Source of the DNA: Sphingobacteriaceae bacterium
Lineage (GTDB): Bacteria > Bacteroidota > Bacteroidia > B-17B0 > Aurantibacillaceae
Length of the DNA: 64,000 bases
Direction of reading: 5' to 3'
Assembly: GCA_016709575.1 (NCBI GenBank)
Contig: JADJMM010000002.1
Span: 1 to 64,000, forward strand
A program made the translations under genes and the position numbers. Position 1 is the first letter of the stretch. Every line of letters starts with the position of its first letter. Below are positions 10,068 to 19,796 of the stretch, in pieces. Under the pieces are notes generated by a model, which was not told the DNA's origin, made no database searches, and worked only from the letters and a program-made list of their open reading frames with translations.

Positions 10068-10086
10068 TAATTACAGTACGCCTATT

Positions 10087-10323
10087 ATGGACATATCGTT
10101 AATATCAATCGGGAACTCAAAAGGGATTCGTTTATCGAAGACTCTAATTGAGAAATATAATCTTCAAGATACAATTGAATTGGTTCTTGAGAAAGGTTAT
10201 ATCATTTTAAAGCCTAAAACTTCCTCACGCAAAGGATGGGAAAAATCGTTTAAAAAAATGCACGAAAACGGCGATGATAAATCATTAATGTCGGATGTTT
10301 TTGAAGACGAAAACTTCGACTAA
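10087..10323 (+). CDS. mazE: MazE/AbrB-family antitoxin (78 aa)
   Basis: Antitoxin of a type II toxin-antitoxin pair. Residues 1-48 form an AbrB/SpoVT swapped-hairpin DNA-binding domain (MDISLISIGNSKGIRLSK, VLEKGYIILKPK), and residues 50-78 form an acidic, presumably disordered tail (MSDVFEDENFD) that should wrap the toxin. The length is normal for MazE. Its stop overlaps the mazF start by one base (TAATG), indicating translational coupling. Such pairs are usually repressed by the MazE-MazF complex at their own promoter. Confident as an AbrB-type antitoxin; the name mazE rests on the partner. Confidence 0.88.
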   Translation: MDISLISIGNSKGIRLSKTLIEKYNLQDTIELVLEKGYIILKPKTSSRKGWEKSFKKMHENGDDKSLMSDVFEDENFD

Positions 10324-10646
10324 TGGAATTAAAGCAGTATCAAATTGTTTTGGTGAATCTTGACCCCACCATTGGAAGTGAAATGAAAAAAACACGACCA
10401 TGTGTTATTATTTCTCCTAACGAAATGAATAAATACTTGCAGACCATTGTAATTGCTCCAATGACGAGCAACTCTAAACCTTATCCAACAAGAGTAGAAG
10501 TAAAACATAATAAAACAAAAGGCTGGATAGTGTTAGATCAAATAAGAACCATTGATAGAAAACGCGTGGTTAAAATTTTAGATCAGCTAACAGAAAAAGA
10601 AACTTTTAAAGTAAAAACTATAATTCAAGAAACTTACGTAGATTAG
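10323..10646 (+). CDS. mazF: MazF/PemK-family mRNA interferase toxin (107 aa)
   Basis: Sequence-specific endoribonuclease expected to cleave mRNA when released from the antitoxin. Family motifs are clear: VLVNLDPTIGSEMKKTRPCVIISPNEMN at the N-terminus (catalytic Arg in KTRPCVI), IVIAPMTSN, and GWIVLDQIRTIDRKRV. The length equals that of typical MazF. The gene is intact and coupled to mazE; the biotin carboxylase begins only 5 bp after the stop, so read-through from the mazEF promoter could reach it. Cleavage specificity cannot be read from the sequence. Confidence 0.92.
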   Translation: MELKQYQIVLVNLDPTIGSEMKKTRPCVIISPNEMNKYLQTIVIAPMTSNSKPYPTRVEVKHNKTKGWIVLDQIRTIDRKRVVKILDQLTEKETFKVKTIIQETYVD

Positions 10647-10650
10647 TCAC

Positions 10651-12138
10651 ATGAAGAAAATCTTAATAGCTAACAGAGGAGAAATTGCCCTACGTGTAAT
10701 GCGCAGTGCTAAAGAAATGGGTATTAAAACCGTTGCCGTTTATTCGGAAGCCGATCGCAACGCGCCATTTGTACGTTATGCAGATGAGGCCTTTTTATTA
10801 GGTCCGCCCCCAAGTAATCAATCTTACCTTTTAGGTGATAAAATAATTGAAATATGTAAAGCCAATAAAGTGGATGGTATTCATCCTGGTTATGGTTTCT
10901 TAAGTGAAAACGCAGGCTTTGCAAGAAAAGTTCGTGAAGCAGGAATTACGTTTATTGGTCCTAGTCCGGAATCGATGGACATGATGGGTGATAAATTAAG
11001 TGCAAAAGCTACAGCGAAAAAAAATAATGTTCCAATGATTCCCGGCTCTGACGGAGCGATTAGTGATACTAAAGAAGCGATTAAACTCGCAAAAGAAATT
11101 GGTTTTCCCCTCTTAATAAAAGCATCAGCAGGTGGTGGTGGAAAAGGAATGCGTTTAGTAGAGAAGGAAAGTGAAGTAGAAGAACAAATGAATATGGCGA
11201 TTAGTGAAGCAGTTTCTGCATTCGGTAACGGTGCTGTTTTTATTGAGAAATACGCAAGCTTACCACGCCATATCGAAATACAAGTGTTAGCCGATAACCA
11301 CGGTAATTGCGTTTATTTATTCGAACGCGAATGTAGTATTCAACGTCGCCACCAAAAAGTAATTGAAGAAGCGCCTTCGAGTGTGTTAACGCCTGAGTTA
11401 CGTAAAAAAATGGGTGAATGCGCAGTAGCAGTTTCAAAAGGTTGCGGCTACAGCGGTGCAGGTACAGTTGAATTTTTAGTGGATGCTGATTTGAATTTTT
11501 ATTTTTTAGAAATGAATACGCGCTTACAAGTTGAGCACACCGTTTCTGAAATGATTACAGGTTTAGATTTAGTGAAGGAACAAATTAAAGTAGCCCGTGG
11601 CGAAAAATTAACCTTTACACAAGATGATTTAAAGATTAACGGTCACTCCTTAGAAGTACGCGTGTGCGCCGAAGATCCAATGAATAATTTTTTACCTGAC
11701 ATTGGTAAATTGGAAGTTTACAAAACTCCAAGCGGACCTGGCGTACGTGTGGATGATGGTTTTGAAGAAGGAATGGATATTCCAATTTATTACGATCCAA
11801 TGATTGCGAAATTAGTTGTGCATGGTAAAGACCGCACGGAGGCTATTGAAAAAATGCTTCGCGCTATTAGCGATTATAAAATTGTAGGTGTTGAAACCAC
11901 TTTAGATTTTTGCACGTTTGTGTTAAAACATGAAGCTTTTATTTCAGGTAAATTTGATACAGGTTTTATTGGTAAATACTTTAAACCTGAAATGTTAAAT
12001 CCCGTTGGTGATGAAAACAACGAGGCTTTAGCTATTGTAGCTTCTCATATTTTTAACAATCACAAAAAGCAGGCTAGTCCTGTTAGCAATGGTACTGTTA
12101 AAAAAAGTAAATGGCGTGAAAACAGGCTTAAAACTTAG
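10651..12138 (+). CDS. accC: Biotin carboxylase subunit (acyl-CoA carboxylase, 495 aa)
   Basis: Carries out ATP-dependent carboxylation of the biotin prosthetic group of an acetyl- or propionyl-CoA carboxylase. The N-terminal domain begins KKILIANRGEIALRVMRSA; the ATP-grasp domain holds the glycine-rich ASAGGGGKGMRLV near 163-175, ECSIQRRHQKVIEEAP, and EMNTRLQVEHTVSE with metal and biotin ligands; the C-terminal domain includes SLEVRVCAEDP. Length and the basic C-terminal tail (KKSKWRENRLKT) resemble the propionyl-CoA-type subunits of Bacteroidota more than the roughly 450-residue fatty-acid AccC. No carboxyltransferase or biotin carrier gene is nearby, so the partner is elsewhere. The frame is intact. 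Confidence 0.93.
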   Translation: MKKILIANRGEIALRVMRSAKEMGIKTVAVYSEADRNAPFVRYADEAFLLGPPPSNQSYLLGDKIIEICKANKVDGIHPGYGFLSENAGFARKVREAGITFIGPSPESMDMMGDKLSAKATAKKNNVPMIPGSDGAISDTKEAIKLAKEIGFPLLIKASAGGGGKGMRLVEKESEVEEQMNMAISEAVSAFGNGAVFIEKYASLPRHIEIQVLADNHGNCVYLFERECSIQRRHQKVIEEAPSSVLTPELRKKMGECAVAVSKGCGYSGAGTVEFLVDADLNFYFLEMNTRLQVEHTVSEMITGLDLVKEQIKVARGEKLTFTQDDLKINGHSLEVRVCAEDPMNNFLPDIGKLEVYKTPSGPGVRVDDGFEEGMDIPIYYDPMIAKLVVHGKDRTEAIEKMLRAISDYKIVGVETTLDFCTFVLKHEAFISGKFDTGFIGKYFKPEMLNPVGDENNEALAIVASHIFNNHKKQASPVSNGTVKKSKWRENRLKT

Positions 12139-12183
12139 TGTAACCCAAGGTTACCTTTTGCGTAAAAGATAATAAACAGGTAT

Positions 12184-12840
12184 ATGAATTGTTCAGAATA
12201 TATACCATCTACTAACAATCATAACAGGATTAAAACCCCTGCCCTGCTCTTACTTACGCTTTTACTTTTTGGTTCTTCTTTATTCGCTCAGGATGTTCAA
12301 GTGCCTACTACTTCTACAACTCAACCCGGATATAAATGCCGCGCTGAAATTGTAAATGGCGATACTGTTCCTGTTGTTGATCTTTATGATGTTTATGTTT
12401 ACACTGAATTCGTTTTCAGAAATAACCGTCAGCGCGAACAATGGACACGTATTAAACACAATGTAAAGAAAGTTTATCCTTACGCCATTCTAGCAGCAGC
12501 CAAATTAAAAGAATACGACCGCATCCTTGAACACATGCCCGATGAGAAAATGAAAAAGGCTTATTTACGCGTGTGCGAAAAAGATTTGAAGAATCAGTTT
12601 GAAGATGAATTAAAAGATTTATCTATTAATCAAGGTCGCGTGTTAATGAAATTGATTGACCGCGAAACAGGAAAAACTACTTACGAAATTGTAAAAGAAA
12701 TGCGTGGTGGTTTTGAAGCTTGTATGTGGCAAGCCGTTGCCCGCATCTTCGGAAATAACATGAAAGATGAATATGATGCCAACATCGAAGACATAATGAT
12801 AGAACGCGCGATAAAAATTGTGGAATCAGGACAGTTTTAG
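12184..12840 (+). CDS. DUF4294 domain protein, exported (218 aa)
   Basis: Conserved Bacteroidota protein of unknown function. A signal peptide is visible (ALLLLTLLLFGSSLFAQ at about 20-36). The conserved domain runs from about 55 to 210 with hallmark segments YDVYVYTEFVFRNNRQREQW, KVYPYAILAAAKLKEYD, INQGRVLMKLIDRETG and WQAVARIFGNNMKDEYD. DUF4294 proteins are about 200-240 aa, so this is full length. The first ATG lies 46 bp after the carboxylase stop; a start closer to the signal peptide is possible. Function unknown; the location suggests a periplasmic or outer-membrane-associated role. Confidence 0.88.
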   Translation: MNCSEYIPSTNNHNRIKTPALLLLTLLLFGSSLFAQDVQVPTTSTTQPGYKCRAEIVNGDTVPVVDLYDVYVYTEFVFRNNRQREQWTRIKHNVKKVYPYAILAAAKLKEYDRILEHMPDEKMKKAYLRVCEKDLKNQFEDELKDLSINQGRVLMKLIDRETGKTTYEIVKEMRGGFEACMWQAVARIFGNNMKDEYDANIEDIMIERAIKIVESGQF

Positions 12841-12844
12841 TCCA

Positions 12845-13597
12845 TCAAAATTTATATCCAATTCCCGACCGGATTTGATAAGTAAGATTTGGGATTTTTA
12901 CAGGTTGCCGGGTATCGAAAAGCAAAACCAATTCCGTTTTAAAATTCAACTTTGAAGTGATAAATATTTCCATAGCTGAATTATTTGCAATTCTATAATC
13001 ATTAAAGTCGGCCAAATTAGGCTGGTAAAATGTTGTTGATGTAAAATCCCATTTATTAAACCCGATATTAAAACTTAAGTAAGCACTAATTCTGTTGTTA
13101 TCGGCCTGCAATTTGTAATTATCCTGAGATTGATGCTCGAACATATATAAACAAGCTGAGTACATTTTAAAGTGGTGCTTTTTAATAATTTTTATTCTGG
13201 GGCCTATACCTGCCAGATATCTTTCGTCCAATAGTAACACTCTGTTATATTGTGCCTGAACGAAAGCTTCAAGTGTGATATGGCGGGTAACTTTGAAGTT
13301 GTATCTGAAATGCTGATATCCGGAATTCACAAAATCTGTATTAGCTGCATTTATTACAGACAAATCACTAATCATTAAAAACCGATGTCTGTTTTTTTGG
13401 TACTGAGCATGAATATTAATTCCCATCGAGAGAATTTGTTGAGTGTTTTGAACTGCGCTAAAATTACCGTTTATGTTTCCTACAAATCCATTTGTATCGT
13501 TAAGAAAGCGTTTAGACTCAATATTAATTACCTGGGCTCCGGCTTTACAAAAACAAATCAATAGAGCTAAGCAAACTATTGGCACTCGAAGTTTCAT
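12845..13597 (-). CDS. DUF481-like outer-membrane beta-barrel protein (250 aa)
   Basis: Predicted outer-membrane beta-barrel. Residues 1-21 form a signal peptide (VPIVCLALLICFCKAGAQ). The rest is made of alternating hydrophobic and polar strands with aromatic girdle residues and ends in the aromatic YKF, as is usual for Bam substrates. The pattern (LNDTNGFVGNINGNFSAVQN, RYLAGIGPRIKI, RSGIGYKF) resembles DUF481 (salt-induced outer-membrane protein) members. It overlaps the OstA-like gene by 4 bp and is the last gene of the envelope operon. Function unknown. Confidence 0.75.
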   Translation of the reverse strand: MKLRVPIVCLALLICFCKAGAQVINIESKRFLNDTNGFVGNINGNFSAVQNTQQILSMGINIHAQYQKNRHRFLMISDLSVINAANTDFVNSGYQHFRYNFKVTRHITLEAFVQAQYNRVLLLDERYLAGIGPRIKIIKKHHFKMYSACLYMFEHQSQDNYKLQADNNRISAYLSFNIGFNKWDFTSTTFYQPNLADFNDYRIANNSAMEIFITSKLNFKTELVLLFDTRQPVKIPNLTYQIRSGIGYKF

Positions 13598-15166
13598 TGT
13601 GAATTCCTAAAAAGATCGTTTCTGGATTTTGGTTTTTTATTAATCATCCAATTAAAGCCTTTCAATCTCGCTTCATCAATATTTACTTCAGCTATTGGTG
13701 TAATTGTACTCTCTGGTTTTTTAATAAAAGTTATTCTGTCTAGTTCACCTTCTTTAAACCAAATCACAATATCGCTACAAACTGTTTTGTTTAAGCCTGA
13801 AATTTTCTTTTTCTGTTTTGGGAAATACAAAACTTGCGAATTTCCTGTCACAGCAATTTTACGAATGGTATCGTTTTTAAAATAACCTCTAATGGTTTTC
13901 CCTGTTATTTGCTGGTACATATTATTATCAATAGAATCTGATTGCTGAATAACAAACGCATTTCCATCTAATAAAAAATTATGAATCCCACTCTTGCCTA
14001 CGCAGACGTCAATTTTTTTTGCGGTGGACTGTCCGTTTTGCGACCAAATAATTGGGGAATAAAACATGTGCATTAACGAATCGACAGAGCTGTATCCTAA
14101 AGAATCACACATACCTTGCAAATCGGTTTTATAATATTTTACGTGATGGTAAGCCTTTATCATATTATTTACAGAATCAATATCCTGATGATACAAAGTA
14201 TCTGCGGTTAAGAATAAAGAGTCTTTTTCAAATATTCTTACATACAGAGCTTTTTTTAGTGATGAGGGCGATAGAACCCTTTTCGGTGTATTCAATATAA
14301 TCTCCGAAAATCACCGACTTATTTGTCGTATCCACCAAACGTACATTATTAAACGCGCGACCAAAACCTTTTTTACGATCGTACAATAAACTATCACCAC
14401 TTAATTTTTGTTCTTTGGTAACAAGAATCGCATTTTTACTAAATGCTGATTTTTCATTCTCCGTATCGTACCATCCGTTCTCGCAATAGATATAATCTTC
14501 CTTACTTAGAATAATTGTTGGTCCTAAAAAGTATGACGTTTTATTAAGTGTATTGTAACGCAAAGTATCACCGCGCATGGTGTAATCTTTATTCTTCAAC
14601 TCCACATCATATTTAAATGCAACTTCTTTGGTGGCTGAGTAATAATGCCCGTTTTTACTTACTAACGTATTTTGTTTGTTAACGATAGTACCACCATCAT
14701 AATAATTAGCGATGCCGTTGGCTACATCATACGTCATGATATTTGTAGTGAGTGTCATGTCCTTCTCAATACACTTAACGTTATCTTGTAGCGTAGCTAA
14801 CTTTGTAGCGCCATCGTAATGTAATTTATCGCCGTAAACAAAAATACTATCACCTTTTACAATAGAAATTTTTCCAAACGCATCCATACTATTGTTCTCG
14901 TACAAATACGCGCTATCGCATTTCATAACAGCGCCTTCGTGTTCACAAACCACATCACCAATCAAACGTTTTGCATTAATACCTTTGTCGAATCTCAAAA
15001 CTCCGGCGTGTTTAATTTCAATTAATTTCCCTTTAGAAGGAACAGCTTGCGCAGTTTTTGTAACAACAGTTTTAGATTGTGGTTTAGGCGCTTCTTTCGG
15101 TTTTGTTTGCGAAAAAATAAGTCCACCTAACAAAAAGAAAACAACTATGTAAACTGCTTTTTTCAA
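13594..15166 (-). CDS. OstA/LptA-like envelope protein, one frameshift
   Basis: Periplasmic protein related to the LPS-transport OstA/LptA fold. A signal peptide (VYIVVFFLLGGLIFSQ) is followed by repeated OstA strands: RLIGDVVCEHEGAVMKCDSA, DKLHYDGATKLATL, NGHYYSATKEVAF, DTLRYNTLNKTSYFLGP. A shift near 14250, in a run of seven A where six restore the frame, joins this to a second half (SLFLTADTLYHQDID ... IKKPESTITPIAEVN). The fused length of about 520 residues is usual for Bacteroidota OstA-like proteins. Its neighbours are an LptF/G permease and two glycosyltransferases, supporting a role in LPS or surface-glycan export. Confidence 0.85.
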
Positions 15167-16330
15167 TTCGTTTCGCGTTTAGTGGGTTGCCATACGTTAC
15201 TATCTACACCCTTAACGTAAGTAATAAATCCTTTCAATAAGGCCAAATTCATTAAATAAAAATGGCTTACAAATCGCAACAACGAAAAATTAATGTTCAA
15301 TAGCCAATCGATTACGGGTGTAAAAAAACCAAATAATTGAAGAGAGAATAAAACAACAAACCACTTATCGTGAAACATTAAAGAGAACGAAGTAAAGAAA
15401 CACACCATTAATAAAAATGGCGTTAACCAACGCAACACTTTGTGCGACCAAAACGCAAAGCCAATGCCGTTGAATTTCCATAGTAAAGCATTGTAGCGGT
15501 TAAGATTTTGAAAATTACCAATAGAGATTCTTACCTTCCGTTTAAACTCTTCCTGCGATTCAGTTGGAACATCTTCGTTACAAATGGCTTCTTTGTCAAA
15601 TACAATTTCCTTCCCCTGCTCTATTACATTTAAGGTGATATAAAAATCATCCATGTAAAAGTTTTTGGGAACTGGCGAGAAATGTTCTTTGCGGATAGCA
15701 TAACAACCGCCTTCCGCTCCCATTACTACATTCCATTTTACACTTTCAAAATATTTAATTTTGTTTTCTAAGGCGATGTACGTTTTTTCTTGAGAGGCTA
15801 TTCCTTTATCAGTTGGAGAAACTTTTATAATATTAGCTGCTACTTGTGCTGTATTTTCATTTTTAAAATGGCGGATCAAGTTGAAAATAGTCTCAGGTTT
15901 TAAAAATCACATTCGCATCCGTTAAAATAAAAATCGGTCCGCTTGCATTCTCTGCTAATTGATTAATGATTCCTGATTTTCCGGTTCTACCGCCAAACCT
16001 GGTTAATTTTATTTGAGGATATTTTTTTGAATACTCTTCAATAATAGAATCTGTTCTGTCATTGGAGGCATCAGAACCAATATAAAGAGTGATTTTATCT
16101 AAAGGATAAGTTGTATTAAATACAGATGCAATTTTATCACCAATCACTTTCTCTTCGTTGTAAGCCGCCATTAAAATAGCAACCTCGGGTAAATTTTCTT
16201 CTAATGTGTATTTTTCTTTGTTGCTCTTTTTGTCAGGGGTAAACACAATTAACCATAATGGATACACCACATACGAATGCAAAATAGCGTATGCCGATAA
16301 AACAAATATGATCAATAGCGCACTATACAT
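15163..16330 (-). CDS. Membrane glycosyltransferase family 2, one frameshift
   Basis: Processive-type GT2 at the inner membrane. The N-terminal helix (LIIFVLSAYAILHSYVVYPL) precedes the GT-A domain with AAYNEEKVI, SDASNDRTD and ILTDANVIFK carrying the metal-binding DxN/DxD. The frame breaks near 15905: the A-run reads four A where three give FKPETIFNLIRHF. The second half holds GAEGGCYAIRKE, an EDVPTESQEEFKRKVR segment equivalent to the Q/RxxRW region (here near RRKVRISIGN and LLWKFNG), and three C-terminal membrane helices. It overlaps both neighbours by a few bases, so it is operonic with the GT4 and OstA-like genes. The sugar substrate is not predictable. Confidence 0.85.
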
Positions 16331-17528
16331 TTAAAACCGCTTTGTAAAAATTCACTAACCCCGATACCACTTTACCATTGTCGAATTCCTGCTCTGCAAA
16401 AGTTTGAGCACCTTTTCCTAATTCGTTGCGTTTGGTTTCATCTTTCAATAAATCCACAACTGCTTTAATAAAATCTTTAGGTAAATCGGCAATGATTATA
16501 TTCTTTCCGTTAGTATAATTAATTCCTTCTGCTCCAACTGATGTAGAAACAATAGCTTTACCGTAAGCCATGCCTTCAATTATTTTTATACGCAAACCAC
16601 TTCCAGATGCAAGCGGTACTAACATTATGTCATGCTCATTATAAAACGTTCGTGAATCTGGAACATCTTCAACCACTAAAACATTTGCTTCATTTAATTT
16701 TTTTAGATGCGCCGGCATATTTCGTCCTGCCATCACAAATTTAGTATCGGGCACTTGCTTCAAAATACTTTTCCAGCAATTATTTAAAAACCATTCGGCC
16801 GCCTCAACATTCGGCATCCAATCCATGCTGGCGAAATGGAAAATAGTTTTTGGTTTTTTAGTTTCACTTTTCTTTTTCTTGTAATCGTTTACGTCTACTC
16901 CTGTAATACAAGTGTAAATTGGTTTTTTAAATCCTTCTTTCTCAAAAACTGTTTTATCGAAATCCGTAATAGTTACAATAGCATCTAATTCATTCAATAC
17001 TTTTAACTCGAAATTCTTTAAGCGTTTCGTCTGCAAACCCAAATACCATTTTTTGAAAGCCGACTTCTCGTTTTTTAAATGACGCTCCCAAATTAAATAC
17101 TCAATATTATGGGCGCGCAATACAATTTTTGCCTTTGAATGTTTTTTTATGACGTTGATATAAGTTGCCACAAACAAACCTTCCAATTGAATTACATCAA
17201 ATGTATTCGCTTTTAGTTTTTCAATTAACTTATTTTCGAAATCCTTAAAGTAAAAGCGACTCACAAAATAAGAATCAGATGAAAACAAATTTAGCACAGC
17301 ACCAATAACACTTACATCTGTATTTTCATAAACCGACTGATAGTGAGATTTAGTTTTATACTCTTGCGGAATATCATCATCCGACTTAAAGTGCTTTTTG
17401 GTGTTTATGGTGAGAACATGTAAGTCGACCTCATTAGCAATAAAACCTACGCCCATATTGTAAATAGCAATAGAGCTGCCATCGTTTGGCGGATAAGGAG
17501 CTTTATTAGATATTTGAAGTACGCGCAT
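16323..17528 (-). CDS. Glycosyltransferase family 4 (GT-B, 401 aa)
   Basis: Cytoplasmic GT-B retaining glycosyltransferase. The N-terminal Rossmann domain begins MRVLQISNKAPYPPNDGSSI; the C-terminal donor-binding domain has IFHFASMDWMPNVEA, KFVMAGRNMP, and the EX7E-like region LASGSGLRIKIIEGMAYGKA, with nucleotide-sugar contacts in GLRIKIIEGMA. The frame is intact and the length normal. The start overlaps the stop of the LptF/G gene by one base, so translation is probably coupled. It likely adds a sugar to a surface polysaccharide or LPS core; the donor cannot be told by eye. Confidence 0.88.
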   Translation of the reverse strand: MRVLQISNKAPYPPNDGSSIAIYNMGVGFIANEVDLHVLTINTKKHFKSDDDIPQEYKTKSHYQSVYENTDVSVIGAVLNLFSSDSYFVSRFYFKDFENKLIEKLKANTFDVIQLEGLFVATYINVIKKHSKAKIVLRAHNIEYLIWERHLKNEKSAFKKWYLGLQTKRLKNFELKVLNELDAIVTITDFDKTVFEKEGFKKPIYTCITGVDVNDYKKKKSETKKPKTIFHFASMDWMPNVEAAEWFLNNCWKSILKQVPDTKFVMAGRNMPAHLKKLNEANVLVVEDVPDSRTFYNEHDIMLVPLASGSGLRIKIIEGMAYGKAIVSTSVGAEGINYTNGKNIIIADLPKDFIKAVVDLLKDETKRNELGKGAQTFAEQEFDNGKVVSGLVNFYKAVLNV

Positions 17529-18959
17529 TAGTTTTTAATCTTAGTCTTTGAAAATAATTTCTTAATCGGTTCCAAATAAGAATCCATATCAAACAGAGCC
17601 GAATCAGTAGCAGCTTTATAGGTTAAGAAAATTCCCACTGGTAAAAATATATATAATGGCAGCCACATCCCAATCCAAGGATTTAAAACACCTTCAATAG
17701 TTAAAGCTTTAAAGGCTTCGGTAAAAATAAAGTAAGCTAAAAAGAAAAAAACAGCAATTACTACAGGTAAGCCTAAACCGCCTTTACGGATAATGGCGCC
17801 AAGCGGCGCTCCCACAAAAAACAAAATGATACAAGCAAAACATACATTTATTTTTTCATGCCAACCAATAGAAAAATCCATTTGATGATATTCATCCTGA
17901 GTATTCCCATCATTCACCGAATCTATAAACCCACTTGATGTACGTGCTACATTCATGGCATTTTCAATAGCGGAATTAAACTGTGGTAAACTTAAACCTG
18001 CATAAAATTTCCTAATGTTAACAGGCTCTCGAATTGGTTTTCTAATAAAGTTAGATGTTCTGTAAAAAAAATAATTCTCTGATTGCAATCCTAAACTAGC
18101 ATAACGCTTTTCCATCTTTTTATTCAAAGAATCTACTTCATCACTAATTTGCCATACATTCATCATTTCGTGGTGGTGACCAAAAGCATTTTCATCGGTA
18201 CGTTTCAATTTAAAATCAGTTAACTCAATATTTACAATTAGCTCTTTAAAATTTAATTGCGAGAAAGACTTTGTGTCCGGTTTTCCGAGTTCCGGAACAA
18301 TTTGCTCGTAACGGTTACCATTGCGTAATTTAACTACAAGGTAATTTGTATCCGCACTCATTTCATTTCACCGCTATCGGCATACAATTGTTTATTATTT
18401 CCAACGCGGTCGGTATGATCGTAAATTAAAATATTTTGCAGAGTATTACCATCCTTACCTTTCTTTCCAACGCGCATGGTATAATCATCAATCTTATTAT
18501 AAAAAATACCTTCTTTAATATTCATCACTGGTTTAGCTTGCCGAATATCCCATAATAAAGATTGTGAGCGCAACATTACCCCGGGCAAAATAAAATTATT
18601 GAAAACAAAAGTTAAAACTGCCAGAAAAATAACACAATAAAACACGGGTTTAATGATTCGGAAAAGTGATAATCCCGAGGATTTCATAGCAGCCAATTCG
18701 TAGTTTTCGGCCAGACTTCCGAAGGTCATAATGGAAGCTAAAAGCACTGCTAAAGGAATACATTTTGGTATAATGGCCAGCCAGGCGTAAAAGAAGAGTT
18801 TACCTAAAGTCCAAAAGCCCAAACCCTTACCAATAAAATCATCTAAATAGGTAATAACCACCTCTACTAAGAAAAACAGGAACACACTAACAAACAGCGT
18901 TATAAAAAACGGGGGTATAAACGATTTTATAAGTAGGGTATGTAGTTTTTGGGCTGCAC
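17528..18959 (-). CDS. LptF/LptG-family LPS permease, frame-disrupted
   Basis: Inner-membrane component of the LPS exporter, YjgP/YjgQ family. Helices 1-3 are in the first part (VFLFFLVEVVITYLDDFIGKG, LAVLLASIMTFGSLAENYELA with the conserved E-AAMKSSG elbow), the periplasmic beta-jellyroll is in the middle (MRVGKKGKDGNTLQNILIYD), and three helices follow at the end (FVGAPLGAIIRKGGLG is the conserved sixth-helix motif). A shift occurs near 18360 and another near 18945: a GTG at 18959-18957 gives MQPKKLHTLLIKSF if one A is added to the A5 run. First gene of the envelope operon, head-to-head with the GT2 gene at 19041. Confidence 0.88.
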
Positions 18960-19022
18960 TATAAGCCTCTAAGATACGTCGAAATTAAAAAACAACATAT
19001 CTTAGTTATTAATCAAAATTGT

Positions 19023-19030
19023 TATTTTTG
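19023..19030 (+). promoter_or_regulatory. -7 element TATTTTTG before DPM-like gene
   Basis: TATTTTTG matches TAnnTTTG and lies 10 bp upstream of the ATG at 19041. No convincing -33 TTG is seen at the expected distance. Confidence 0.5.
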
Positions 19031-19040
19031 TTTAAATATT

Positions 19041-19790
19041 ATGATCAATAACAAGAAAATAGTGGTGGTTTTGCCTGCTTATAACGCGGCCCTTACTCTA
19101 AAACGTACTTACGACGAAATTCCCTTTGATATTGTGGATGACGTGGTGTTAGTGGATGATTGCAGTACCGATAATACAGCTGAAGTAGCAAAATCTATTG
19201 GCATTAAGCACGTGATTACCCACGAAAAAAACAAAGGTTACGGTGGAAATCAAAAAACATGTTACGATAAAGCGCTTAGTTTAGGGGCTGATATTGTGGT
19301 GATGTTGCACCCTGATTATCAATACACCCCAAAATTGATTCAAAGTTTATGTTACTTATTGGGTAACGATTTATACCCCGCAGCTTTTGGTTCCCGTATT
19401 TTAGGAAAAGGTGCTTTAAAAGGTGGTATGCCAATGTATAAATACATTTTTAACCGTTGCTTAACCTTAACTCAAAATATTTTAATCGGACAAAAATTAT
19501 CGGAATACCATACCGGTTACCGTGTGTTTTCGAGAGAGATTTTAGAGAAAATAAATTATCATGCTAACTCTGATGATTTTGTGTTTGATAACCAAATGAT
19601 CTCTCAAATATTTTATGCAGGATTTAATATTGCGGAAGTAACTTGTCCAACAAAATATTTCCCGGAAGCAAGTTCAATCAACTTTAGCCGCAGTATGAAA
19701 TACGGTTTAGGTGTATTAGCTACTTCGTTTATACATTTCTTTAACAGAATCGGACTGATGAAGTCTGAAATCTATAAAACAAAAAAATAA
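19041..19790 (+). CDS. DPM1-like glycosyltransferase family 2 (249 aa)
   Basis: Cytoplasmic-face GT-A enzyme likely transferring a sugar from a nucleotide donor to polyprenyl phosphate. Motifs: VVVLPAYNAALTLKRTYDEI at the N-terminus, VLVDDCSTDNT with a nucleotide-binding Asp pair, NKGYGGNQKTCY, and MLHPDYQYTP where the catalytic region sits. Unlike full DPM synthases it lacks a transmembrane C-terminus, ending SEIYKTKK. The frame is intact. The next gene starts 6 bp later, so they are probably co-transcribed, although no functional link is evident. Confidence 0.88.
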   Translation: MINNKKIVVVLPAYNAALTLKRTYDEIPFDIVDDVVLVDDCSTDNTAEVAKSIGIKHVITHEKNKGYGGNQKTCYDKALSLGADIVVMLHPDYQYTPKLIQSLCYLLGNDLYPAAFGSRILGKGALKGGMPMYKYIFNRCLTLTQNILIGQKLSEYHTGYRVFSREILEKINYHANSDDFVFDNQMISQIFYAGFNIAEVTCPTKYFPEASSINFSRSMKYGLGVLATSFIHFFNRIGLMKSEIYKTKK

Positions 19791-19796
19791 TTCTCC

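Noticed and set aside
18969..19005. Inverted repeat CTAAGATA / TATCTTAG between the LptF/G and GT2 genes
   Set aside because: The arms are 8 bp with a spacer of about 21 bp in AT-rich divergent promoter DNA; one arm resembles a degenerate -7 element. Too weak to call an operator.
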